The notes under the pieces are model-generated. The model ran no database searches. It saw only the letters and a program-made list of their open reading frames with translations, and was not told the origin of the DNA. Shown here piece after piece: positions 8,120 through 16,314 of a DNA stretch of 64,000 bases. Every line of letters begins with the position of its first letter. Position 1 is the stretch's first letter. The stretch is taken from assembly GCA_050288165.1 (NCBI GenBank), contig JBNKDG010000004.1:124001-188000 (forward strand). The letters are read 5' to 3'. The DNA is from JAPHTQ01 sp050288165 (GTDB taxonomy: Bacteria; Pseudomonadota; Gammaproteobacteria; Thiohalomonadales; Thiohalomonadaceae). The translations under genes were made by a program, and so were the position numbers.

Positions 8120-8671
8120 ATGGATATCAAGACTCTCTGCCTCGGCATACTCACTATGGGCGAGGCCAGCGGCTATGAAATCAAGCAGGTGTTTGAGGAC
8201 GCCTTCAGCCATTTCTATGTCGCGGGCTTCGGTTCTATCTATCCGGCACTGGCTGAACTGGCCCGCGAAGGTCATGTCACCGTCAATAACATCGAACAGG
8301 AAAAGCGTCCTGCAAAAAAGGTCTATCAACTGACCGAGAGTGGCAAGACGAGCTTCCAGGTAGCGCTGATGGAGACCTATCCGCACCACCGGTTGCGTTC
8401 CGATTTTCTGGTGTTGATGGTCTTTGCCCATCTGTTACCGCCAGAACAACTTGGCAGGGTCTTCGATACCCGTCTGGCGGATATCGAACGCCAGATCGAT
8501 GAGATCGAGTCGTGTGTCGACAGCGAAGATTGCGACGGCAAGATGTTACCGGGTGTCGGCTTTACTGCAGGCTTCGGGGTCGCGGTGCTGAAAGCAGGCA
8601 GGGACTACATCCTCCAGCATCGCGAACAACTTAATCAGGCACTAAAAGAACAACAGGAACTTACATCGTGA
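8120..8671 (+). CDS. PadR-family transcriptional regulator
   Basis: 183 residues. The N-terminal winged helix (LCLGILTMGEASGYEI, then GSIYPALAELAREGHVT, then KKVYQLTESGK) is the PadR signature. A C-terminal helical dimerisation segment follows from about residue 85. It overlaps the next gene by GTGA, so it heads an operon with the efflux adaptor and pump. PadR proteins usually repress such pumps until a ligand binds; the ligand is unknown. The twin palindrome upstream is its probable site. Confidence 0.92.
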   Translation: MDIKTLCLGILTMGEASGYEIKQVFEDAFSHFYVAGFGSIYPALAELAREGHVTVNNIEQEKRPAKKVYQLTESGKTSFQVALMETYPHHRLRSDFLVLMVFAHLLPPEQLGRVFDTRLADIERQIDEIESCVDSEDCDGKMLPGVGFTAGFGVAVLKAGRDYILQHREQLNQALKEQQELTS

Positions 8672-9735
8672 AACGCTCCTATTTAATTGCGGCAGGTATC
8701 GTGCTGGTGGTGACGCTGTGGATGCTGACAGGGGTATTCAGTAGCGGTGACGCCGAAGAAGAGGGCGTCGTTGCGACGCCGGTACATCAACTGACCCGCG
8801 TTCAGGTCACGCGTTATCAGGCTAAATCGATGCAGCGCGAAGTGATGGTGCAGGGGCAGAGCCAGGCCAAGCGTGAAGTGGTGGTCAAGGCGCAGACCGC
8901 CGGACAGATCAAAGAGGTGGTGGCTGACAAGGGTGCTGCGGTCAAACAGGGTGACGCGGTGTTGAAGCTGGAACCCGATGAGCGTCCACGGCAACTGGAA
9001 GAGGCGCGTGCACTGGTCGAACAGCGCCAACTGGAGTACGCGGCGGCGAAAAAACTCAAAAGTCAGGGCTTGCAGGCGGAGCGGCAACTTGCCGAGGCCT
9101 TGACCCTGCTGCGCAGTGCCAAAACCCTGCTAAAAAGCGCGGAACTGCACATGGCGCGTCAGGCAACACCTGCGCCCTTTACAGGTACAATCCAGGCGCG
9201 TTATGCCGAAGTCGGTGATTACCTGAAGGTCGGCGATCCTGCCTACACTCTGGTCAGTCTCGATCCGCTGGTGTTTCGCGGTGATATCTCCGAGAACGAA
9301 GTCGATCGCATCAAAGCGGGACTTACCGCCAATCTGGAACTGAGTAACGGTGCGACCATGAGCGGCACCATTACCTTCGTTGCGCCGGTGGGCGACAGCA
9401 ACACCCGCACCTACGCAATGGAGGTGGAGGCAGCCAACCCCGAGCCGCGCCAGCGCGGCGGCATGAGTGCCACCATCCGCATCCCGCTCGACTCCATGCC
9501 GGCGCACAAAGTTTCACCGGCGCTGCTTTCGTTGAACGATACCGGTGTGCTGGGGCTGAAGATCGTCGACCGGGATAACATCGTGCGTTTCTACCAGGTG
9601 GATATCCTCAAGTCGGAGCGTGACGGTCTGTGGGTCGGTGGCCTGCCTGAGAGCATCGACCTGATCACTGTCGGTCAGGGCTTTGTCCGCGATGGTGACA
9701 AGGTGGAGATTAGTCGCGAGCAGGACGTGCTCTGA
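8668..9735 (+). CDS. RND efflux periplasmic adaptor (membrane fusion protein)
   Basis: 355 residues. The GTG start at 8668 overlaps the padR stop. One N-terminal membrane anchor (residues 5-25) is followed by a lipoyl half-motif (VKAQTAGQIKEVVADKGAAVKQGD), a short coiled-coil hairpin (about 95-160), the second lipoyl half (APFTGTIQARYAEVGDYLKVGD) and a beta-barrel domain. It would link the inner-membrane RND pump encoded next to an outer-membrane TolC-like channel. No channel gene is present in the window. Confidence 0.92.
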   Translation: MKRSYLIAAGIVLVVTLWMLTGVFSSGDAEEEGVVATPVHQLTRVQVTRYQAKSMQREVMVQGQSQAKREVVVKAQTAGQIKEVVADKGAAVKQGDAVLKLEPDERPRQLEEARALVEQRQLEYAAAKKLKSQGLQAERQLAEALTLLRSAKTLLKSAELHMARQATPAPFTGTIQARYAEVGDYLKVGDPAYTLVSLDPLVFRGDISENEVDRIKAGLTANLELSNGATMSGTITFVAPVGDSNTRTYAMEVEAANPEPRQRGGMSATIRIPLDSMPAHKVSPALLSLNDTGVLGLKIVDRDNIVRFYQVDILKSERDGLWVGGLPESIDLITVGQGFVRDGDKVEISREQDVL

Positions 9736-9736
9736 C

Positions 9737-12700
9737 ATGAAGAATCTCATTAACGCCGCTTTCGACCGTTCACGGACGGTCCTTGCCGTGCTGGTGCTGA
9801 TCCTGATCAGCGGCACCATCTCCTACAACACCATTCCCAAGGAGTCGGACCCGGATGTGGCGATTCCGATCATCTATGTCTCCATGAGTCATGAGGGGAT
9901 CTCTCCCGAAGACGCCGAGCGCCTGCTGATCCGGCCGATGGAGAAGGAGCTGCAAACTATTGAGGGCGTGAAGGAGATGCGCTCCAACGGCGAGGAGGGA
10001 CACGCCTCGGTACTGCTGGAATTCGATGCCGGTTTCGACAGCGACAAGGCGATGCAGGATGTGCGTGAGAAGGTCGATCTGGCCAAGAGCAAGCTGCCCG
10101 CCGACACCGACGAACCGACGGTGAACGAGGTCAACGTCGCCCTGTTCCCGGTACTGGTGGTGACCCTCGCAGGTAACGTACCGGAACGTACCCTGCTGAC
10201 CCTGTCGCGGGATCTGAAAGACAAGATCGAAGGGCTGCGTGAGGTGCTGGAGGCGAAGATCGCCGGTGACCGGGAAGAGGTGGTTGAGATCCTGGTCGAG
10301 CCGCGGGTGCTCGACAGCTACGGCATCTCCTATGAAGAGCTGATCAACTTCGTCTGGCGTAACAACAAACTGGTGGCCGCCGGTGCGCTGGATACCGGCA
10401 AGGGCCGCTTCTCGGTCAAGGTGCCCGGTCTGCTGGAAGGGGCGGAGGATGTCTTCTCCCTGCCGGTGAAGGTGGTCGAGGATCGGGTGGTCACCTTTGG
10501 CGACGTCGCCACGGTGCGCCGTACCTTCAAGGACCCGACCAGTTTCGCCCGGGTGAATGGCCGTCCGGCGATCAGCCTGGAGATATCCAAGCGGGTCGGG
10601 CAGAACATCATCGAAACCATCGACAAGGTGCGCGACATCGTCGCCAAAGAGCAGGCCACCTGGCCTGAGGGTGTCGAGGTCAGCTTCTCCCAGGACAAGT
10701 CCAAGGACGTGAAGGACATGCTCACGGACCTGCAGAACAACGTCATCAGTGCGGTGCTGCTGGTGATGGTGGTGATTGTCGCCGCCCTAGGTGTGCGGAC
10801 CGCGTTGCTGGTCGGTGTGGCGATCCCCGGTTCGTTCCTCGCCGGGATCCTGATCATCGACTCCATGGGCCTGACCATTAACATTGTGGTGCTGTTCGCC
10901 CTGATCATGGCGGTGGGCATGTTGATCGACGGTGCCATCGTGGTTACCGAGATGGCCGACCGCAAAATGATCGAAGGGATGCCCCGTGAGGAGGCCTACT
11001 CCTTCGCCGCGCGGCGTATGAGCTGGCCGATCACCGCCTCCACCGCCACCACCCTGGCGGCCTTCATGCCGCTGCTGTTCTGGCCCGGTATCGTCGGTGA
11101 ATTCATGAAGTACCTGCCGATCACCCTGCTGGCGACGCTCTCTGCCTCGCTGCTGATGGCGCTGATCTTCGTCCCCACCCTCGGCGAGCTGGTGGGCAAA
11201 CGCAGTCCGGTGGGCGAAGAGGCGCTGAAAAGTCTGGCGGCAGCGGAGACGGGCGAACTGCATGAAATTAGCGGTCTTACCGGCCTCTATGTCCGTACCC
11301 TGGAAAAACTGCTGGCCCATCCGGGCAAGATTCTGGCGGCCTGCTTCGGCTTCCTGTTGCTGGTCTATGTGGTCTACGGCGTCTTCGGTAAAGGGGTCGA
11401 ATTTTTCCCCAAGGTGGAGCCGCAGCAGGCAGCGGTTAATGTGCTCGCCCGAGGCAACCTTTCTGTTTATGAACAGGATGCGCTGGTACGCAAGGTGGAG
11501 CAGCGGATTCTGGGCCTGCAGGGGATCAAAACCCTCTACAGCCACAGTGGTATCGGGCTTGCCGGTGGCGGTCAGGATGTTCCGCCGGACACCATCGGCG
11601 TGATCCAGATGGAGTTCGGCGATTGGGACAAGCGCCAGCCCGCTGACGAGATCCTGGCCGAGATCCGCCGCCGTACCGCCGACATCGCCGGTATCCATAT
11701 CGAGACACGCAAGATGGAGGGCGGTCCTCCCGGTGGCAAGCCGGTGCAGTTGCAGATCGGCTCGCGCTATCCGCAGTTGCTGGAACCGGCGGTGGTCAAG
11801 GTGCGTGAACTGATCGACGAGGTCGGCGGTTTTGTCGATGTCGAAGACGATCGGCCGCTGCCCGGTATCGAGTGGCAGATCAATGTCGACCGTACCCAGG
11901 CGGCTCGCTTCGGTGCCGACATCACCATCGTCGGTAACGCGGTACAGATGGTCACCAACGGCATCAAGGTGAGTTCCTATCGTCCCGACGATGCCGATGA
12001 CGAGGTCGACATTATTGTCCGACTGCCACAGGGGCAGCGCGATCTGGATGCGCTGGATCGGCTACGGGTACAGACCCGCTACGGTCTGGTGCCGATCACC
12101 AATTTTGTCGACAGCGAACCGGCGCCCAAGCGCGGCAATATCAGCCGGGTCGATGGGCAGCGGGTGATGACGGTAAAGGCCGATGTGCCTGCGGGCATTC
12201 TGCCTGCCAACAAGGTGGCGGAGATCCAGCAGTGGCTGGACAAGAACGTACAGCTCGATTCGCGCCTCGATCTCAAGTTCAAGGGCGAGGACGAGGATCA
12301 ACGTGAGGCAGAGGAGTTCCTCTCCAAGGCATTCGGTGTGGCGCTGTTCATCATGGCGATCATCCTGGTCACCCAGTTCAACAGCTTCTACCAGGCGTTC
12401 CTCATCCTGACCGCGGTGATCTTCTCCACCGTCGGTGTGTTGCTTGGCCTGCTGACTACCGGACAGCCCTTCGGCATCGTCATGAGTGGCGTTGGCGTGA
12501 TCTCGCTGGCGGGGATCGTGGTGAATAACAACATCGTCTTGATCGACACTTACAACATCCTGCGCCAGCAGGGGATGGAAGCGGTCGAGGCGATCCTGCG
12601 TACCGCGGCGCAACGTCTGCGCCCGGTGCTGCTGACCACCATCACCACCATCCTCGGCCTAATGCCGATGGTGTTGAAGCTCAACGTCGATCTAGTCAAT

Positions 12701-12943
12701 CGCGACGTCACCTACGGCGCCCCTTCCACCCAGTGGTGGGTACAGCTGGCGACCGGTGTGGCGGGCGGCCTGGCCTTCGCCACCATCCTGACCCTGGTGT
12801 TGACCCCCTGTATGTTGCTGCTGGGGGAGCGCATGGGTGAGTTCAGGCGCAAATTGCATCCGGCTGAGTGGATCCCTGAGCGGGTGAAGGTGGCCGGGAG
12901 AGAGCTGCGCGGCAAAATCGAAGCGCGCTTCCCGCAACGCTAA
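9737..12943 (+). CDS. RND efflux transporter permease (AcrB/HAE1 superfamily)
   Basis: 1068 residues from the ATG at 9737, one base after the adaptor stop. Twelve transmembrane segments in the RND pattern (one N-terminal, then groups near 330-480 and 870-1020) and two large periplasmic loops. In TM4 the motif is MLIDGAIVV, so the first of the two AcrB relay aspartates is kept and the second is glycine. In the TM10 region LAGIVVNNNIVLID has Asn where AcrB has the relay Lys. It therefore belongs to a divergent RND branch, not to classical AcrB. Substrate unknown. Confidence 0.93.
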   Translation: MKNLINAAFDRSRTVLAVLVLILISGTISYNTIPKESDPDVAIPIIYVSMSHEGISPEDAERLLIRPMEKELQTIEGVKEMRSNGEEGHASVLLEFDAGFDSDKAMQDVREKVDLAKSKLPADTDEPTVNEVNVALFPVLVVTLAGNVPERTLLTLSRDLKDKIEGLREVLEAKIAGDREEVVEILVEPRVLDSYGISYEELINFVWRNNKLVAAGALDTGKGRFSVKVPGLLEGAEDVFSLPVKVVEDRVVTFGDVATVRRTFKDPTSFARVNGRPAISLEISKRVGQNIIETIDKVRDIVAKEQATWPEGVEVSFSQDKSKDVKDMLTDLQNNVISAVLLVMVVIVAALGVRTALLVGVAIPGSFLAGILIIDSMGLTINIVVLFALIMAVGMLIDGAIVVTEMADRKMIEGMPREEAYSFAARRMSWPITASTATTLAAFMPLLFWPGIVGEFMKYLPITLLATLSASLLMALIFVPTLGELVGKRSPVGEEALKSLAAAETGELHEISGLTGLYVRTLEKLLAHPGKILAACFGFLLLVYVVYGVFGKGVEFFPKVEPQQAAVNVLARGNLSVYEQDALVRKVEQRILGLQGIKTLYSHSGIGLAGGGQDVPPDTIGVIQMEFGDWDKRQPADEILAEIRRRTADIAGIHIETRKMEGGPPGGKPVQLQIGSRYPQLLEPAVVKVRELIDEVGGFVDVEDDRPLPGIEWQINVDRTQAARFGADITIVGNAVQMVTNGIKVSSYRPDDADDEVDIIVRLPQGQRDLDALDRLRVQTRYGLVPITNFVDSEPAPKRGNISRVDGQRVMTVKADVPAGILPANKVAEIQQWLDKNVQLDSRLDLKFKGEDEDQREAEEFLSKAFGVALFIMAIILVTQFNSFYQAFLILTAVIFSTVGVLLGLLTTGQPFGIVMSGVGVISLAGIVVNNNIVLIDTYNILRQQGMEAVEAILRTAAQRLRPVLLTTITTILGLMPMVLKLNVDLVNRDVTYGAPSTQWWVQLATGVAGGLAFATILTLVLTPCMLLLGERMGEFRRKLHPAEWIPERVKVAGRELRGKIEARFPQR

Positions 12944-12967
12944 CGCCCCATATCGGGGCAATATCTG

Positions 12968-13008
12968 GGCGTCATGCACAAGTTGAGTGCGTGACGCCTC
13001 TTTTTTTT
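12968..13008 (+). terminator. Rho-independent terminator of the padR-RND operon
   Basis: A 12-bp stem (GGCGTCATGCAC with GTGCGTGACGCC, one G-U pair), a 7-base loop, then TC and eight T. It lies 25 bases after the pump gene. A smaller hairpin GCCCC-ATATC-GGGGC at about 12946-12960 precedes it. Confidence 0.9.
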
Positions 13009-13045
13009 GGTCTGATATTCATGTAAGCCACTGATTTCCCGATAG

Positions 13046-13070
13046 GCACAATCTTGGTGCGTTTCTTGCA
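13046..13070 (+). promoter_or_regulatory. Sigma54-type promoter of amtB with overlapping NtrC-like box
   Basis: TTGGTGCGTTTCTTGCA at 13054-13070 fits the -24/-12 pattern: GG and GC are separated by exactly ten bases and the -12 part TTGCA is perfect. GCAC-N7-GTGC at 13046-13060 matches the NtrC dyad GCACC-N5-GGTGC in its outer halves and overlaps the -24 element. The predicted start is near 13081, about 29 bases before the amtB ATG. Confidence 0.72.
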
Positions 13071-13109
13071 CACTAAATGCACATTTTTTGCATAACTACG
13101 GGGAACAAT

Positions 13110-14303
13110 ATGGAACAGACCAGCAGTTTCGACACACTGTTCGTCCTGCTCGGCGCCATTATGGTGCTGGCCATGCACGCAGGCTTCGCCTTTCTTGAGG
13201 TGGGCACGGTGCGCAAGAAGAACCAGGTCAACGCCCTGGTAAAGATCATCGCCGACTTCTCGGTCTCGACCATCGCCTACTTCTTTGTCGGCTACGCGGT
13301 GGCCTACGGTATCGGTTTTTTCGACGGTGCCAAGGCATTGAGCGTGGACAACGGCTACGGTCTGGTGAAGTTCTTCTTCCTCCTCACCTTCGCCGCCGCG
13401 ATCCCGGCCATTATCTCCGGTGGTATCGCCGAGCGTGCCCGCTTCTATCCGCAGTTGCTGGCGACCTTCCTGCTGGTGGCGCTGATCTATCCCTTCTTCG
13501 AAGGTATCACCTGGAACGGTAACTTCGGTATCCAGGAGTGGATCGGTGCAACCTTCGGTGCCCAGTTCCACGACTTCGCCGGTTCCGTGGTGGTGCATGC
13601 GGTCGGAGGCTGGGTCGCCCTGGCGGCGGTTATCCTGCTGGGTCATCGCAAGGGCCGCTACGGCAAGAATGGCGAGGTCTTCACCCATCCGCCTTCAAGC
13701 ATTCCGTTCCTTGCGCTGGGCGCATGGATCCTGACCGTCGGCTGGTTCGGCTTTAACGTGATGTCAGCCCAGACCGTTGGCGGTATCTCCGGCCTGGTGG
13801 CGGTCAACTCGCTGATGGCGATGGTCGGCGGCACTCTGGTGGCGATGATTGCCGGCAAGAACGACCCCGGTTTCGTGCACAACGGTCCGCTGGCCGGACT
13901 GGTCGCGGTCTGTGCCGGTTCCGACCTGATGCACCCGATGGGTGCCCTGATCACCGGCGGCATTGCCGGTGGCCTCTTCGTCTGGACCTTCACCCTGGTG
14001 CAGAACAAACTGCGCGTCGACGATGTACTCGGTGTCTGGCCGCTGCACGGCCTCTGCGGTGCCTGGGGCGGTATCGCTGCCGGTATCTTCGGCCTGGAAG
14101 CGCTGGGCGGTATGGGCGGGGTGACCTTCATGGGACAACTGGCCGGTACCGTAATGGGACTGGTGATCGCTCTGGCGGGCGGCTTCACCGTTTATGGTGT
14201 GCTCAAAGTGGTTATCGGCCTGCGTCTCTCCGAAGAGGAGGAGTTCGAAGGGGCAGACCTGGCGATCCACAAAATCGCCTCCGAGCCGACCTACGACCGC
14301 TGA
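13110..14303 (+). CDS. amtB: Ammonium transporter AmtB
   Basis: 397 residues from the ATG at 13110 with GGGGAA upstream; an in-frame ATG at 13077 lies before the predicted transcription start. Eleven membrane segments are visible. The pore twin histidines are His163 (VVVHAVGG) and His313 (WPLHGLCGAWGG), and the phenylalanine-gate region FFEGITW is present. The acidic C-terminal tail SEEEEFEGADLAIHKI is the segment that docks the PII protein GlnK in this family. No glnK lies beside it. Expression is probably nitrogen-controlled through sigma54. Confidence 0.96.
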   Translation: MEQTSSFDTLFVLLGAIMVLAMHAGFAFLEVGTVRKKNQVNALVKIIADFSVSTIAYFFVGYAVAYGIGFFDGAKALSVDNGYGLVKFFFLLTFAAAIPAIISGGIAERARFYPQLLATFLLVALIYPFFEGITWNGNFGIQEWIGATFGAQFHDFAGSVVVHAVGGWVALAAVILLGHRKGRYGKNGEVFTHPPSSIPFLALGAWILTVGWFGFNVMSAQTVGGISGLVAVNSLMAMVGGTLVAMIAGKNDPGFVHNGPLAGLVAVCAGSDLMHPMGALITGGIAGGLFVWTFTLVQNKLRVDDVLGVWPLHGLCGAWGGIAAGIFGLEALGGMGGVTFMGQLAGTVMGLVIALAGGFTVYGVLKVVIGLRLSEEEEFEGADLAIHKIASEPTYDR

Positions 14304-14324
14304 TAAACGCTGGTTACTCTTACT

Positions 14325-14356
14325 ACAAAGCCGCCTTCGGGCGGCTTTGTCTTTTT
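14325..14356 (+). terminator. Rho-independent terminator after amtB
   Basis: An 11-bp perfect stem ACAAAGCCGCC with GGCGGCTTTGT, TTCG tetraloop, then CTTTTT. It separates amtB from the c-di-GMP gene. Confidence 0.92.
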
Positions 14357-14420
14357 GCGTCACAAAATGGTAACAGTCTCCGCATAGTCTTCAAGATCCA
14401 TCTCTCTGCGTAATGCGATC

Positions 14421-16250
14421 ATGGATTATTCCCTGGAGTCCACCCTCGATACGATTATTCGTGAGCGTCAACTAACGGCCCTGTTTCAGCCGTTAGTGAA
14501 TAATGCCTTACGTACCGTCTATGGCTATGAGGCGCTGATCCGTGGCCCCGCCAACGGCCCTTTGCTGTCGCCTACCTCGCTCTTCGAGACGGCGGTGCGT
14601 TGCGGCAGGTTGGTCGATCTGGAGTTGGCCTGCCGTGAAGTGCTGATCCAGCAGTTCAAACGCCTCAACCTGCCGGGCAAGCTGTTTATCAATGTCAGTC
14701 CGGAAACCCTGCTCCAGCCAAACTACCGTGCCGGTTGTACCCTGCAGATGTTAAGTGGCGCCGACCTGGAACCAGAACGTGTGGTGATAGAGCTGACGGA
14801 ACAGTTTCCGCTGGAAGACTACGAGGTGCTGCGCGAGGCGAAGAATCACTACAAGAAAATGGGTTTCGAGATCGCCATCGACGATCTGGGTTCCGGTTAT
14901 GCCGGCCTGCGCATGTGGTCGGAACTATGCCCGGATTACGTCAAGATTGATCGCCACTTCATGAACGATATCCATCAGGATCAGGTCAAGCAGGAATTTG
15001 TCCGTTCGATCCAGGGCATCGCCCGGGGCCTGAACTGCCGCGTGGTGGCTGAAGGGGTCGAGACGAAAGATGAATACCTCACCGTACGACGAATGGGGAT
15101 CGAGTTCACCCAGGGCTATTATTTTGAGCGCCCATCGCAGTCACCAAATACCTGCCTGCCGTCATATCTGTTCCGTACCGAACCGGAAGGCAGCCACAAC
15201 CATGCCGAATCCGGTTTCCTCTCCAAAACCGTCAGCGAACTGTTACATCGGGTACCGGCGATCGTGCCGGAGACCAGTGTTGAGTCTGCGGTACAGGTAT
15301 TTCAGCATGCGCCGCTACTGGAAAGTCTGCCTGTGGTAGAGAACAACCGACCCCTGGGTCTGGTGCGGCGTAATCAGTTGATGAGTATGTTCCTCAGCCG
15401 TTTCGGCCGAGAACTGCACGGACGCAAGCCCGTGGTCCGGTTCATCGATCACAATACCCTGATGCTGGAGCAGCATCTTCCTATCGAACAGGCCAGTAAC
15501 CTGATCAGTGAACAGATGCAACTGGACAAGGCACTCGATTTTCTTATCACCGCAGAAGGGGAGTATCTGGGGGTAGGTTCGGTTATTGATCTGCTGAAAA
15601 TGATCACCGAATTGCAGGTTCGCAATGCCCGATACGCCAACCCGTTGACACTGTTGCCAGGCAACGTGCCAATCTACGAAGAGCTGGATCGTCTGCTGCG
15701 GTTAGGGCAGAAGTTCGTGGTCTGCTATTGCGACCTCGACAATTTCAAGCCCTATAACGACAAGTATGGTTACGAAAAAGGTGATCAGGTGATCAAGCTG
15801 GTGGCCGAATTGTTCACCAGCGAGGTGGATGAAAAAATCGATTTCGTCGGTCATATCGGTGGTGACGACTTTATCGTCATCTTTCGTAGTATGGACTGGC
15901 GTGAGCGCTGCGAACGGATATTGCAAATCTTCGAGGAGAAGGTGCCGGGATTCTATCAACAGGGCCATGTCCGCGACGGCGGGATATGGTCGCAGGATCG
16001 AAGCGGCAGGCATCGCTTCTTTCCTCTGTTGACACTCTCCATCGGTTCCGTGGTGCCGGATATTGCTGCCTGCCGCAGCCACCACGACGTAGCCGCCCTG
16101 GCTGCCGGGGCCAAGCAGGAGGCGAAGAAACAGCTGGGCAACGTCCTGTTTGTCGACCGCCGCAGTCGGCCGGAGATCGCGGTCGACGAACCGAGCGATG
16201 ACAGCCGACAACAGAAGCTGTTCGACGATAAGGCGGCTGGCCAGGGGTAG
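14421..16250 (+). CDS. EAL-CBS-GGDEF c-di-GMP signalling protein
   Basis: 609 residues, cytoplasmic. An EAL phosphodiesterase domain (residues 15-245) keeps the catalytic residues seen in active enzymes: EALIRG, FINVSPE, ELTE, IDDLGSGYA, YVKID, VAEGVE and QGYYF. A CBS-pair region follows (about 265-400). The C-terminal GGDEF domain (about 410-580) has CDLDNFKPYNDKYGY and GGDDF at the active site, so the usual fourth-position Glu is Asp. The inhibitory RxxD site is replaced by ExxD. It probably degrades c-di-GMP under control of ligand bound by CBS or GGDEF. It has its own transcription unit after the amtB terminator. Confidence 0.93.
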   Translation: MDYSLESTLDTIIRERQLTALFQPLVNNALRTVYGYEALIRGPANGPLLSPTSLFETAVRCGRLVDLELACREVLIQQFKRLNLPGKLFINVSPETLLQPNYRAGCTLQMLSGADLEPERVVIELTEQFPLEDYEVLREAKNHYKKMGFEIAIDDLGSGYAGLRMWSELCPDYVKIDRHFMNDIHQDQVKQEFVRSIQGIARGLNCRVVAEGVETKDEYLTVRRMGIEFTQGYYFERPSQSPNTCLPSYLFRTEPEGSHNHAESGFLSKTVSELLHRVPAIVPETSVESAVQVFQHAPLLESLPVVENNRPLGLVRRNQLMSMFLSRFGRELHGRKPVVRFIDHNTLMLEQHLPIEQASNLISEQMQLDKALDFLITAEGEYLGVGSVIDLLKMITELQVRNARYANPLTLLPGNVPIYEELDRLLRLGQKFVVCYCDLDNFKPYNDKYGYEKGDQVIKLVAELFTSEVDEKIDFVGHIGGDDFIVIFRSMDWRERCERILQIFEEKVPGFYQQGHVRDGGIWSQDRSGRHRFFPLLTLSIGSVVPDIAACRSHHDVAALAAGAKQEAKKQLGNVLFVDRRSRPEIAVDEPSDDSRQQKLFDDKAAGQG

Positions 16251-16314
16251 GATTGTTGGCGCGCATGCGGCCGGTGGCGTACACTATGCGCCCTTTTCGC
16301 ACCCCATAGAGACG

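Noticed and set aside
10787..11698. 303-codon antisense ORF opposite the RND pump
   Set aside because: Runs of His, Gln, Gly and Asp typical of reverse translation of a GC-rich membrane protein gene.
13076..13093. ATGCACATTTTTTGCAT as alternative amtB sigma54 promoter
   Set aside because: Lacks the invariant GG at -24; the site at 13054-13070 fits better.
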